NCBI GenBank assembly: GCA_017542245.1
Contig: JAFXXN010000158.1
Span: 1 to 64,000, forward strand
DNA length: 64,000 nt
From: Lachnospiraceae bacterium
GTDB lineage: Bacteria > Bacillota > Clostridia > Lachnospirales > Lachnospiraceae
Direction of reading: 5' to 3'
This document shows, one piece after another, positions 17,022 to 25,970 of this stretch. Positions within the stretch are counted from its first letter, which is position 1. Each line of letters begins with the position of its first letter. A program made the translations under genes and the position numbers. Under the pieces are notes generated by a model that saw nothing but the letters and a program-made list of their open reading frames with translations, searched no databases and was not told the origin of the DNA.

Positions 17022-17966
17022 ATGACTAATCAGGAACTGAAAAACATTTATTTTGGAGCATACTTTTTTGAAGAGACTTCGGATGGATACCTGCAGTCCT
17101 TTCAGTATTCAAAGGAACAGATGAAATACTTTGAAGGAGCATTTGATTTCTGGTATGATAGATGCATGGCGTCTACAGCAAAAACGCTGGAGTTTACTAC
17201 TGAAGCTACAAGTATGTCTTTGGATTATAAGTTTATCTGGACAGGTTCGCTGGACTCGTTTGAAGTGTTCGTGGATGGGCTGGCTGTAGATATTAGGTAT
17301 GTGAAGGACTTAGAAAAAGAGGGGACGCTTAAATGGACACTTCCCACAGGGAAAAAGGATGTCATAGTATACCTGCCTGCCGATGCAACAGTACTTATAA
17401 AGAATTTTGAGATAAATGCGCCTTATATAAAGGCAGAGAAGAAAGAAAAAGTTCTTTGGCTGGGAGACTCCATTACTCAGGGGTATGGACCGCTCAGGTC
17501 GGCAGAGACATATGTCAGCATAGCTAACAGACTGCTGGACTATGATATCATAAATCAGGGTATCGGCGGGTATATTTATGATAAAAAATCCCTAATGAAG
17601 ATGGAGGGATACAAGCCTGACAAGATCATAGTAGCATTAGGGACAAACCAGTTTTGGAGTGAGACTATGACGGATGTAGAAGAGTACTATGAGACGCTGA
17701 TGAGTATCTATGGGGATGATATACCGGTTCTTTGCATTTCCCCTATATGGAGGGGAGACCAGCCTGAACAAATGGAGAAATTTGTTGATTTTTGTGAAAA
17801 AGTAAAGGAAATAGCAGGCAGATACAAAAATGTGAAGGTAGTGGATGGTTTTAAACTGGTGCCGCATCTATCGGAGTATTATATCGACAACCTACACCCT
17901 AACTGCCTTGGGACAGAAAACTACGGTAGGAATCTGGTAGAAGAAATAAGAAAAATTGGATTTTAA
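17022..17966 (+). CDS. SGNH/GDSL-family esterase
   Basis: A 314-residue hydrolase with an N-terminal beta-rich domain (about 1-135) and a C-terminal SGNH fold. Block I is VLWLGDSITQGYG with the nucleophile Ser, the Gly block is INQGIGGY, the Asn block is ALGTNQFW, and the catalytic Asp/His are in YIDNLHPN. This two-domain plan is common in carbohydrate acetylesterases of gut Clostridia that remove acetyl groups from plant polysaccharides, but it lacks a signal peptide. The ATG at 17022 is used because GGAGGAGCAC is its ribosome binding site; a longer TTG start would lie inside it. First gene of a plus-strand group with its own promoter. Confidence 0.88.
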   Translation: MTNQELKNIYFGAYFFEETSDGYLQSFQYSKEQMKYFEGAFDFWYDRCMASTAKTLEFTTEATSMSLDYKFIWTGSLDSFEVFVDGLAVDIRYVKDLEKEGTLKWTLPTGKKDVIVYLPADATVLIKNFEINAPYIKAEKKEKVLWLGDSITQGYGPLRSAETYVSIANRLLDYDIINQGIGGYIYDKKSLMKMEGYKPDKIIVALGTNQFWSETMTDVEEYYETLMSIYGDDIPVLCISPIWRGDQPEQMEKFVDFCEKVKEIAGRYKNVKVVDGFKLVPHLSEYYIDNLHPNCLGTENYGRNLVEEIRKIGF

Positions 17967-18000
17967 ATAATGTAGGAAAAACTAAAGGAGGATAAAAAGG

Positions 18001-18306
18001 ATGGTAAAGCATGTAATAGTTTGGACTTTGAAGGATGAGTATTCGGCAGAGGAAAAGGCTGATATTAAGAAAGGCATAAAGGAAGGTCTTGAGGGTCTTA
18101 AAGGTAAGGTGCCCGGACTGTTAGAGATAAAGGTTTATACGGATGGCCTTGCAAGTTCTAACGGAGATCTAATGCTTGATTCTACACTTGTCGATGAGGC
18201 AGCACTCAAGGAATATGCAGTACATCCCGATCATGTGGCAGTGGCCGATAACAAGGTAAGGCCTTTCGTAAAACAGAGAAGCTGTTTTGATATGGTTATT
18301 GGCTGA
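18001..18306 (+). CDS. Dabb-family alpha/beta-barrel protein
   Basis: A 101-residue protein of the stress-responsive dimeric A/B barrel (Dabb) family, recognised from VKHVIVWTLKDEY at the start, the VPGLLEIKVYTDG stretch and the ending HPDHVAVADNKVRPFV. These small cytoplasmic dimers bind ligands or act as cyclases or monooxygenase-like enzymes. No specific role can be given. The start at 18001 sits behind AAAGGAGGATAAAAAGG. Confidence 0.88.
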   Translation: MVKHVIVWTLKDEYSAEEKADIKKGIKEGLEGLKGKVPGLLEIKVYTDGLASSNGDLMLDSTLVDEAALKEYAVHPDHVAVADNKVRPFVKQRSCFDMVIG

Positions 18307-18364
18307 TTGGTAGTAAGAAACATAAATATATTTGATGGATACTTATATCAAAGGAGCATTGGTT

Positions 18365-18835
18365 TTGAGAATACTGATCATAAGTGATTCTCACGGAAAA
18401 ACTGAGAATATAGACTTAATAAGGCAGAAAGAGGGTAAATTTGATCTTATTTTGCATTGTGGTGACGGTACAGAGGATTTTGATTATATCGGTGACCGGC
18501 TAGGCTGCAGGGTAAATGGAGTCAAGGGAAACTGCGACCTCCTTTCAAGAGAATTTTCTGTACAAAACCTTAATATTGAGGGTAAGCTGATACATATTGA
18601 GCATGGACACAGGCTGCCGTATTTCAGTGAAACAGCTATGCTTGATTTTGCAGAAAGTAACGGGTATGATATGATACTTTACGGGCATACCCATGTACAA
18701 AAGCTGTTAAACCGGAATGGTAAATGGGTGATAAACCCCGGCAGTATATCAAGACCAAGGGACGGATACCCTTCATATGTAGTGATGAAAACAGACGGTA
18801 AGGGGAAATTTGAATTTGAAGCGAAACGCTTGTAA
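18365..18835 (+). CDS. YfcE/MJ0936-type metallophosphodiesterase
   Basis: A 156-residue calcineurin-like phosphodiesterase with ISDSHGK, LHCGDGTEDF, KGNCD, IEHGH and LYGHTHV followed by INPGSISRPR. It is related to, but clearly different from, the enzyme encoded at 16333-16863. The TTG at 18365 is chosen because AAAGGAG ends 8 bases upstream and the product then begins with RILIISDSHG; longer frames from 18332 place that site inside the gene. It probably hydrolyses small phosphodiesters or cyclic nucleotides; the substrate is unknown. Located between a Dabb protein and a PfkB kinase. Confidence 0.9.
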   Translation: MRILIISDSHGKTENIDLIRQKEGKFDLILHCGDGTEDFDYIGDRLGCRVNGVKGNCDLLSREFSVQNLNIEGKLIHIEHGHRLPYFSETAMLDFAESNGYDMILYGHTHVQKLLNRNGKWVINPGSISRPRDGYPSYVVMKTDGKGKFEFEAKRL

Positions 18836-18938
18836 ATTTGAGATTATTGCCCGACAAGATTTAATTGAAATAACTGGTTAACGGTTCCTGCTTGGCATAA
18901 AACTAAGGAATGTATGGAGTGAAAGAGGGGGATTTATT

Positions 18939-19844
18939 ATGGAGAAGAAACCTGAGGTATACTTGTTTGGACAGATACTTGGTACACACTCTTTTTTGTT
19001 AAAGGATGGATTTTTAGAACCTGATGAATACTCTGAGATTAAAGATCAGTATTTCCTGCCGGGAGGTGAGACCGGTACAGCAGCAACTGTATTGGATTCA
19101 CTAGGTGTATCGGTGAGAATGGACGGTACGTGGTTAGGTACTGCAGTAGCACCTATGATCAAAGAGTTTTATAAGGAAAAAAATGTGGATTTTTCCGGAA
19201 TGTATTTCTGGGAAGATGACCCGGGAGTCATGGATTATGTCGTGATAGCAGGACTCGTACGTTCACCCATGGGTAGATTTCAGACTTTGTTTAGCTCCGG
19301 AAAAAGATGGTGGAATATTCCTAAAGAAGAAGATATAGTTGGATGTAAGGCAGCAGCCATAGATCCTTTTTTTGGAGAAGAAACTATTTTAGCAGCAGAT
19401 ATTTGCAAGAAAAACGGGATTCCTTATGTTACTATCGACAGTCCTCATAATTCGGAACTGCATCGTAATGCAGCTGTTAATGTTGTATCCAAGGAGTGTA
19501 CCTCACAACATTATGCAGGTATGAGACCTGAGGATATAATGAAACTTATGCAGGAAGAAACTGACGGCCTCACCATCATCACACAAGGCGGCGGGGAGAT
19601 GCTTTATGCCAGGAAAGGCGAGAAAATACATAGGATGAATCCTTTTAAAATAGAGGTAAAGAGTACTCTTGGCGCAGGAGATACATTTAAGGCGGGGTGC
19701 ACATATGGTATATTGCATGGAATGAGTGACAGTGAACTGGTAAGGTTTGCAAGCGCCTGCTCAGCTATAGCCATTTCCAGATTCCCGCTTCCGCTAAATC
19801 CACCGAGGTTAGAGGAAGTAGAGGCGTTGATAAGAAATAATTGA
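18939..19844 (+). CDS. PfkB-family carbohydrate/nucleoside kinase
   Basis: A 301-residue ribokinase-superfamily kinase, which phosphorylates a sugar or nucleoside using ATP. The N-terminal substrate-binding PGGETGTAATVLDSLG and the C-terminal signature STLGAGDTFKAG, with the catalytic Asp, are present. Length is normal. The member is not close enough to ribokinase, fructokinase or adenosine kinase to choose. GAAAGAGGGGGATTTATT precedes the ATG. Last gene of the group, followed by a strong terminator. Confidence 0.9.
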   Translation: MEKKPEVYLFGQILGTHSFLLKDGFLEPDEYSEIKDQYFLPGGETGTAATVLDSLGVSVRMDGTWLGTAVAPMIKEFYKEKNVDFSGMYFWEDDPGVMDYVVIAGLVRSPMGRFQTLFSSGKRWWNIPKEEDIVGCKAAAIDPFFGEETILAADICKKNGIPYVTIDSPHNSELHRNAAVNVVSKECTSQHYAGMRPEDIMKLMQEETDGLTIITQGGGEMLYARKGEKIHRMNPFKIEVKSTLGAGDTFKAGCTYGILHGMSDSELVRFASACSAIAISRFPLPLNPPRLEEVEALIRNN

Positions 19845-19887
19845 ATAATTAAGAAATAATTAAGGAATAGAGAAGATACAGATTAAG

Positions 19888-19944
19888 ACTTCCGTGTTCG
19901 TTTGTTGTATATTATGATCAACAAATGAGGCACGGAAGTTTTTT
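19888..19944 (+). terminator. Long nested-stem terminator after the PfkB gene
   Basis: An outer stem ACTTCCGTG/CACGGAAGT encloses an inner stem TTTGTTG/CAACAAA, followed by TTTTTT. The stem-loop plus T-run ends the 17,022-19,844 group and isolates the next exporter operon. Confidence 0.85.
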
Positions 19945-19966
19945 AATCAGAGGACCATTTGATTGA
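19945..19966. repeat. Decayed GGGACGG-family hairpin arm
   Basis: AATCAGAGGACCATTTGATTG keeps the outer arms AATCAGAG and TGATTG of the family but has lost the GGACGGTT centre. A relic of one arm. Confidence 0.45.
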
Positions 19967-20034
19967 AAAAAGAATCAAGTATATACGGTCTTCATAAATG
20001 TGATGAAGGATCTTTATAAAAAAGGAGCAGAGAT

Positions 20035-20892
20035 ATGAACAAGGAAACAATTTTAACAGCAAAGGATTTATGTAAGACATTTTCAAACGAATCTGTACAA
20101 CAGCATGTACTTAAGAATCTTAACTTAAATATCTATAAAGGAGATTTCACAGTAGTTATGGGAAACTCCGGATCAGGAAAGAGTACACTGCTTTATGCAC
20201 TATCCGGAATGGACAGGCCGTCTCTCGGGACCATTACATATTATGTGGAAGAGTGCAAAGGGAATAAAAGGAATAAGGGTGATGAATCACAGAGTAAAAA
20301 AACAGATGGTATTGAGATTTCAAGGTACAGCAATGATAAGCTGGCACTGTTCAGGCGAAACCATGCAGGGTTCGTTTTCCAACAGAATTACTTAAATGAT
20401 TCTCTCTCAGCACTGGATAATGTAATGATCAGTGGGCTCTTAAAGAACAAGGATCGTAGGGTTTTGGCAACTAAGGCAAAGGAATTGCTGAACAGAGTGG
20501 AAATAGGTGAGGGTGATTACAAAAAGTTTCCCACACAGCTCTCCGGCGGACAACAACAGAGAGTTGCAGTGGTAAGAGGTGTCATAAATGATCCTGAGGT
20601 ACTTTTTGCTGATGAGCCTACTGGAGCACTTAACTCACAAAATACGATAAATGTACTTGATATCTTAAGTGACCTCAATGCAAAAGGACAAAGCATAGTA
20701 ATGGTAACCCATACTGTAAAGGCAGCAGAACGGGGGAACCGAATTATATATCTTTCAGATGGTGTTATCTCAGATGAATGTGATTTGGGACCGTACATAG
20801 GTGACTACAAGGATGAGAAAAATCCCAACCAAAAGAAGGCGATTGAGAGACACAAGAAGTTAAAAGATTTCCTGCAGGAGATGGGTTGGTAA
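20035..20892 (+). CDS. MacB-like ABC transporter ATP-binding protein (second copy)
   Basis: A 285-residue ATPase with Walker A MGNSGSGKST, Q loop FVFQQNYLNDSL, signature LSGGQQQRVAVVRG, Walker B VLFADEPTGALNS and H-switch VMVTHT. It is paralogous to the ATPase at 9,884 but carries an extra charged loop of about 30 residues (about 73-103) before the Q loop, rich in Lys, Asn and Asp. Both proteins share the ending FLxxMGW. The permease gene starts 18 bases downstream. Position 6 of the H-switch is THT rather than THD. Probable peptide or lipid exporter with the permease. AAAAAGGAGCAGAGAT precedes the ATG. Confidence 0.94.
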   Translation: MNKETILTAKDLCKTFSNESVQQHVLKNLNLNIYKGDFTVVMGNSGSGKSTLLYALSGMDRPSLGTITYYVEECKGNKRNKGDESQSKKTDGIEISRYSNDKLALFRRNHAGFVFQQNYLNDSLSALDNVMISGLLKNKDRRVLATKAKELLNRVEIGEGDYKKFPTQLSGGQQQRVAVVRGVINDPEVLFADEPTGALNSQNTINVLDILSDLNAKGQSIVMVTHTVKAAERGNRIIYLSDGVISDECDLGPYIGDYKDEKNPNQKKAIERHKKLKDFLQEMGW

Positions 20893-20910
20893 TTACAAAG
20901 GAGCTTAGAA

Positions 20911-23331
20911 ATGTATAAAATATTCTTCATAGCAAAAAACAATATAAAGCGTCAGAAGGGTGACATGATTACTTTCCTCATCCTCACATGCCTTTCTGCG
21001 ATTCTGATCTTTGATTGTGTATCGGCACTTTTGGGACTGGAAAAAGTCCTTGATGATAAATTCAGTGAAGTTAACGGAGCAGATATATATATGTGGGTTA
21101 ACGATAATGATAAAGCGGTTTCATCAGCTGACAAAGCATTTGCCGAAAGTACGCATATCATCAATTATGAGAAAAAAAAGGCAGCCAGATTAAAAGCTAA
21201 ATACAGGAATATGAAGGATGAAAAATATGAATCTTTCAGTTTCATTTTTCAGGATTTTAAAAACAAAAACGAGATAATGAATATAAAAATGCCGGAAGGT
21301 GCATTAGCTGAAAACGATATTGTTATTCCGTTCAATCTCAAAAACTCTTTTGAAGTCGGGGATACTTTTGAACTTAGAATTGAGGATAAAACCTTCAGAT
21401 TCAATGTAGCGGGATATTCTGAAGATCCAATCTACTGTTCAACTATGAACATTTCAATGCATAGCATGTATATATCGGATGCAAAAATGAAAGAATTGGC
21501 TGATGCCAATATCGGTTTTGAAAACGGCTTTGTATATAAAGGCATTACAAATCGAGAAGTACTTGAGCAGGAAAATCTGGATATTTCAGATATAGAAAAA
21601 GAGGTAGCGGACATATATAAGCTGGGGCTTGTTGATTGGAAAGAGAAAAATCAGGAAAAAGAAAATAATCCGGAGGCAGCAAGCTTATATAATGGCAAGT
21701 ATATGTTGATAAACTGGGATACCATGAGAAGCGGTGATCAGATTGTCCCAAAGATTATTATGGCCGTGATACTACTGTTCGCACTTATGGTGCTTGCTAT
21801 AGCACTGATAATCATTTCCTTCAGTATCAGAAACTTTATCAGGAGAAACATGAAAAACACCGGTATACTTGAAGCCGGAGGTTATACTGTAGGTCAGCTA
21901 AAGACCGCCATGGTATTCCAGATTACGATGGTAGCCAGCGTGGGTTCTGCTATAGGTCTTGCTATTGCTTTAGGAACATTTAATTACTTTGGAGATATAT
22001 TGAGTTTTGTAATAGGACTTAGCTGGAATCAGCCTGTGAACTGGACCGTTGCTTTGACAACATTCTTCGGATTAAGCCTTCTTGTATGTTTTGTTACACT
22101 TATTATCAGCAGGCAGTACAACAGAATAACGGTACTTGATGCATTGAGAGGCGGCATCACTACACATAATTACAAGAAAAATCTGTTTTCATTTGAAAAT
22201 ACTCCCGCGCCTGTATCGTTAGTTCTTTCCTTAAAGGATACCTTAGGAGGCCTTGGAAAAAATATATTACTTAGTTTTATCATTTTTATGTTATCCATTT
22301 TTACGATCGTGGGTTTCGGTTTGAATGAGAATTTTGGAAGTAATCCCGAAGGTATGATCAAAATGATGGGGTTTGAAATAGGTGACATAATAGTTGCCGG
22401 TGATAACGGAATAGTAGAGGATATAAGGAGCCTTCCCGAGGTTAAAAGTGTATTTTGTTTATCAGGATTCGATATGAACCTAATATTTAACGGGGTTACT
22501 AAGCAGTATAATATATATGTACATGATGACCCCAAGCAGACCACCAACACCAATATTATTGAAGGCAGACTGCCCGAGAAAGATAATGAGATAATGGTGA
22601 CCGCAGCTATAGCAGATGATCTTTCACTTAAACTTGGTGATGTTATAGAGGTTGAAAATGCGGGTAAAAAGGGTGATTATTTATTAGTTGGTATCAATCA
22701 GAGAATGGAGCAGTTCGGACGTACAGGTATAATGTCATTGGCTGCCGCAGAAAAAATCCTGCCATCGGAACCTCATTTTTCAATATATGTAACCGGAAAT
22801 GACGGTGAAGATTTTGAAAGCCTAAAGACAAAAATAGAGGAGATAGCAAAAAATAAAGGACTTACACTTCAATATACAGATTCTAAAAAATCGATGGAAA
22901 CAACAATTGTTACGCTGGTATCTACCATGAAGGCATTATGTGCAGTAATTTGTATAGTAACTTTGCTTGTTGTTGTATTCGTAGAATCGCTGGTAATACG
23001 TGCTAAGATTAGCAAAGAATGGCGCGGTATGGGAATTAGCAAAGCTTTAGGCCAGACTACCGGTGGCCTCATATCTCAGATAATGCTTTCTAATATGCCT
23101 GCCATCTTCGTCGGTGGGATTATCGGTGCAATTTTCTCAAGTTTTGTAGGTGAAATCGGAGTAGAAACTGTATTTTCGGGATTCGGCATCAAGAAAGTTA
23201 ATTTTGATATCCCGTTCCTGTACATGCTGGCAACGGTAGCAGGCATAATGCTTGTGGCAGTCATTACTTCAGGTCTTGCAGGACTTAAGGTAAAAAAACT
23301 TAATCCAGTTGAGATGATAACAGAAGAATAA
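20911..23331 (+). CDS. FtsX-like ABC transporter permease (second copy)
   Basis: An 806-residue permease paired with the ATPase upstream. Layout: N-terminal helix (about 17-40), extracytoplasmic domain, FtsX block (about 280-420, containing the helix ALMVLAIALIIISFSI), a helix near 445-465, a second extracytoplasmic domain and a final FtsX block (about 680-800). It resembles the permease at 10,746, sharing VLDALRGGITTHNYKKN versus VIAFRKGIKTHNFKKN in the same place. It is followed by a hairpin doublet and then its likely regulators. Confidence 0.93.
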   Translation: MYKIFFIAKNNIKRQKGDMITFLILTCLSAILIFDCVSALLGLEKVLDDKFSEVNGADIYMWVNDNDKAVSSADKAFAESTHIINYEKKKAARLKAKYRNMKDEKYESFSFIFQDFKNKNEIMNIKMPEGALAENDIVIPFNLKNSFEVGDTFELRIEDKTFRFNVAGYSEDPIYCSTMNISMHSMYISDAKMKELADANIGFENGFVYKGITNREVLEQENLDISDIEKEVADIYKLGLVDWKEKNQEKENNPEAASLYNGKYMLINWDTMRSGDQIVPKIIMAVILLFALMVLAIALIIISFSIRNFIRRNMKNTGILEAGGYTVGQLKTAMVFQITMVASVGSAIGLAIALGTFNYFGDILSFVIGLSWNQPVNWTVALTTFFGLSLLVCFVTLIISRQYNRITVLDALRGGITTHNYKKNLFSFENTPAPVSLVLSLKDTLGGLGKNILLSFIIFMLSIFTIVGFGLNENFGSNPEGMIKMMGFEIGDIIVAGDNGIVEDIRSLPEVKSVFCLSGFDMNLIFNGVTKQYNIYVHDDPKQTTNTNIIEGRLPEKDNEIMVTAAIADDLSLKLGDVIEVENAGKKGDYLLVGINQRMEQFGRTGIMSLAAAEKILPSEPHFSIYVTGNDGEDFESLKTKIEEIAKNKGLTLQYTDSKKSMETTIVTLVSTMKALCAVICIVTLLVVVFVESLVIRAKISKEWRGMGISKALGQTTGGLISQIMLSNMPAIFVGGIIGAIFSSFVGEIGVETVFSGFGIKKVNFDIPFLYMLATVAGIMLVAVITSGLAGLKVKKLNPVEMITEE

Positions 23332-23340
23332 GAGCAATTT

Positions 23341-23407
23341 GGCGACAGGGGACGGTTCTCTGTCGCCAAATTTTAGTTATGACGACAGAGAACCGTCCCC
23401 TGTCGCC
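23341..23407. repeat. GACA-type hairpin doublet
   Basis: GGCGACAGGGGACGGTTCT...CTGTCGCC and its inverted copy CGACAGAGAACCGTCCCC...TGTCGCC are separated by about 15 bases, so the whole 67-nt piece is one long palindrome. It shares the GGGACGGTTCT core with the longer doublets but has GACAG arms. It lies 9 bases after the permease stop. Confidence 0.85.
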
Positions 23408-23427
23408 ACCCTTCGCAGATTTTTTTA

Positions 23428-23456
23428 GTGACAAACTGACAGAAATGATGTAAAAT
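23428..23456 (+). promoter_or_regulatory. Sigma-A promoter for the second two-component system
   Basis: GTGACA and TAAAAT are separated by 17 bases, about 100 bases before the regulator start. The leader contains a relic of the hairpin family (CCGTGATTGAAA near 23493). Confidence 0.5.
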
Positions 23457-23554
23457 CTAAACAGAGGATTAAATGATCAATCAACGTTTTACTCCGTGAT
23501 TGAAAAAATTGCAAAAGGAAGTTGTTTGCAAAACAGATTAATGGAGCGTAGATT

Positions 23555-24313
23555 ATGCATTACAATTGCTTAATAGTGGATGATGAAGTTGAACTGGCAA
23601 AGGTGACCGCTGAATATTTTGAAATGTTTGATATTAAGACGAAGTATGTAGAATCGGCCGTGTCTTGTTTTGATTTCTTAAAAGAGAACGAAACAGATAT
23701 GATATTGCTGGACATCAACCTGAAGGACGGATCAGGGTTTGAAGTATGTAGAAAGATACGTGAGGACTATCAATTGCCGATACTCTTTATCAGCGCCAGG
23801 CAGAGTGATGATGATGTCCTGGTGGCACTCAGTATCGGTGGTGATGACTATGTCAAAAAGCCTTACAGTCTGTCAGTGCTTTTGGCAAAGGTTAAGGTTA
23901 ATTTGAAGAGAGTGGATCAAATAAAGAAGCTTTCAGAAAATGGAAATACCATATCAGGAAATCCAATTAATGATATTGTTAGCAAAGGCTGTGATGAAAC
24001 GTCAGAGAAAAATACTCCAACCTGTGAAAAAAGTATCATAGATTTAGATGCTTCTACTATGTCTGTAATTATGTTTGATAAACGTATTCCTTTGAAAGCT
24101 AAGGAGTTTGCACTTTTAAAGGCACTTTATGAGCACAAAAACACAATAGTAACAAAGGAACAGTTGTTTGATGAGGTATGGGGCGACAGCTTTTACGGCG
24201 ACGGAACACTTAATGTCCACATAAGAAAGCTTAGGGAAAAGATGGAAAAGGATCCCAATAATCCTGAATATATAAAGACAGTTTGGGGAACAGGATATAT
24301 TCTTGAAGTATAA
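23555..24313 (+). CDS. OmpR/VanR-type response regulator (second copy)
   Basis: A 252-residue response regulator: receiver domain with acidic pocket LIVDDEVEL, phospho-acceptor Asp53 in ILLDINLKDGSGFEVCRKIRE, switch FISARQS and Lys in YVKKPY; a long linker; winged helix with LKAKEFALLKALYE and TVWGTGYI. It is paralogous to the regulator at 5,730 (shared DINL...SGF..CRK.RE block). The kinase gene starts 5 bases after its stop. It probably controls the exporter at 20,035-23,331. Confidence 0.95.
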   Translation: MHYNCLIVDDEVELAKVTAEYFEMFDIKTKYVESAVSCFDFLKENETDMILLDINLKDGSGFEVCRKIREDYQLPILFISARQSDDDVLVALSIGGDDYVKKPYSLSVLLAKVKVNLKRVDQIKKLSENGNTISGNPINDIVSKGCDETSEKNTPTCEKSIIDLDASTMSVIMFDKRIPLKAKEFALLKALYEHKNTIVTKEQLFDEVWGDSFYGDGTLNVHIRKLREKMEKDPNNPEYIKTVWGTGYILEV

Positions 24314-24318
24314 CAAAA

Positions 24319-25515
24319 ATGAAGAAAATTAGAAAACTGCTAATTGTATATACGATTTTTATGATGGCAGCACTTGGTATAATGGTCATCCTGTGGAAAA
24401 ATATGAAGACCATCATGGGTAGTGTTGCTTCTTATAATGCAGAAGAACTTGAGATATACAAGAAAATCTGGAATGATCTGAATGAAAAAATGGTTAATGG
24501 TCAGAATATGATGTTAAAGTATGTGATCATATTTTGGGTAGCCTTACTGATTTTGGGATATGTTCTGATTCTTGTTGTTTATTTGTTTGAACTTAAACCG
24601 GTTAGTGAGGTTGAGAAATTTGCTTCTGAGATTGCCAAGGGGAATTTAGAGGTTCCGCTTCCGATACATAAAAACAATATGTTCGGAAGTTTTACGGAAA
24701 GTTTTGATATGATGAGGGAGGAACTGAAGGCTTCAAGAATGAGAGAGTTGGAAGCCGAAAAAGCAAAAAAGGAGATGGTAGCTGAGTTAAGTCATGATTT
24801 AAAGACTCCTGTAGCTACGATCAGGGCAACCTGTGAAGTGTTGGAATTAAAGCTTAGGAAAGAAATTGAAATTAATAAAAAGATGTTGGACGACAGTTCC
24901 AATAATCAAGAGAGCCGTGAACAGATAGAGGGGAAAATAGCTGAATTACAAAATTATCTGGAAAAAATAGGGTATATATATAATAAGTCTGATATGATAA
25001 ATGAACTTGTCGGAAGTGTTTTCCGTGCTACTTTGGATGATATGCAGGAAATAAGTATAGAGCCTAAGGAAAACGAGTCTGTAATTATAGAAAGTTATTT
25101 TAGAGGACTAAAGGAATACGGAAATATAATTTTAGATAATCATATACCCGAATGCCTGGTATATATGGATAAGCTCCGGATGGAACAGGTTATAGACAAT
25201 ATTGTTGGTAATTCATACAAGTACGCCGGCACGGATATTCATGTATCATTTGATGAGACAGATATGACATTACCCGGCAACGGGAATAAAACTTCATTTA
25301 TTAAGATTACTATCCGTGATGCAGGTTCGGGAGTCAACGAGGATGACCTTCCTCTTCTTATAGAGAAATTTCATAGAGGAAGCAATGCCGGTGACAAACC
25401 GGGTTATGGCTTAGGCTTATACTTGGCAAACTGGTACATGGAGAAACAAGGTGGCGGCATGGAATATTATAACGACCACGGATTTGTAGTGGAACTGCTT
25501 GTGAAGAAGGTTTGA
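24319..25515 (+). CDS. Membrane sensor histidine kinase (second copy)
   Basis: A 398-residue kinase with two membrane helices (about 7-26 and 68-93) that bracket only about 40 extracytoplasmic residues. HAMP (about 95-145, ending MFGSFTESFDMMREELKASRM) leads to His159 in LSHDLKTPVAT, a long charged insertion in the dimerisation region, N box IVGNSYKYAG, G1 IRDAGSGVNEDD and G2 GYGLGLYLAN. The tiny sensor loop is typical of intramembrane-sensing kinases that read the state of a partner ABC exporter, as in BceS-like systems. This contrasts with the larger sensor of its paralogue at 6,487. Confidence 0.94.
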   Translation: MKKIRKLLIVYTIFMMAALGIMVILWKNMKTIMGSVASYNAEELEIYKKIWNDLNEKMVNGQNMMLKYVIIFWVALLILGYVLILVVYLFELKPVSEVEKFASEIAKGNLEVPLPIHKNNMFGSFTESFDMMREELKASRMRELEAEKAKKEMVAELSHDLKTPVATIRATCEVLELKLRKEIEINKKMLDDSSNNQESREQIEGKIAELQNYLEKIGYIYNKSDMINELVGSVFRATLDDMQEISIEPKENESVIIESYFRGLKEYGNIILDNHIPECLVYMDKLRMEQVIDNIVGNSYKYAGTDIHVSFDETDMTLPGNGNKTSFIKITIRDAGSGVNEDDLPLLIEKFHRGSNAGDKPGYGLGLYLANWYMEKQGGGMEYYNDHGFVVELLVKKV

Positions 25516-25605
25516 GGCGGATTCTGATCACAAGGTTCTCAAAACATAAGGACTGGATACATGCGCTCTTCGAAAATGATAATCTGAGATTTTGAGGTGT
25601 GGGCT

Positions 25606-25890
25606 ATGGAATTAAAACATATAATATTATTAGTTTATCTCGTAATAATGAATATTGTCGGAATAGCAATTATGGGGATTGACAAGAGTAAGGCGAAGCA
25701 TGGAGCGTGGCGTATAAAAGAAGCAACATTGTTCGGGGTAAGCTTTATAGGCGGAAGTCTTGGGACATTGCTTGGAATGTACATGTTTAGGCACAAAACG
25801 AAGCACATTTACTTTGTTATCGGAATGCCACTGATACTAATCCTGCATATTGGGCTGGGAGTATTTCTGTTCATGAAGGGGATTTTGTGA
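25606..25890 (+). CDS. DUF1294 small membrane protein
   Basis: A 94-residue protein with three hydrophobic segments (about 3-25, 42-60 and 68-92). The central GIDKSKAKHGAWRIKEATLF and GGSLGTLLGMYMFRHKTKH stretches are the hallmark of DUF1294. Function is unknown. The ATG at 25606 lies behind GAGGTGTGGGCT and is preferred to an upstream GTG. Not obviously tied to its neighbours. Confidence 0.88.
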   Translation: MELKHIILLVYLVIMNIVGIAIMGIDKSKAKHGAWRIKEATLFGVSFIGGSLGTLLGMYMFRHKTKHIYFVIGMPLILILHIGLGVFLFMKGIL

Positions 25891-25970
25891 TGACTTTTTA
25901 GAGCCCCCCCGAAGTGATATTGGGACGATTTTCTTACTTATGATTCTAATCGCAGGGACGGAGGAATAAA

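Noticed and set aside
24231-24416. Minus-strand hydrophobic frame across the second regulator-kinase junction
   Set aside because: It spans two genes that are 5 bases apart on the plus strand and has no start signal.
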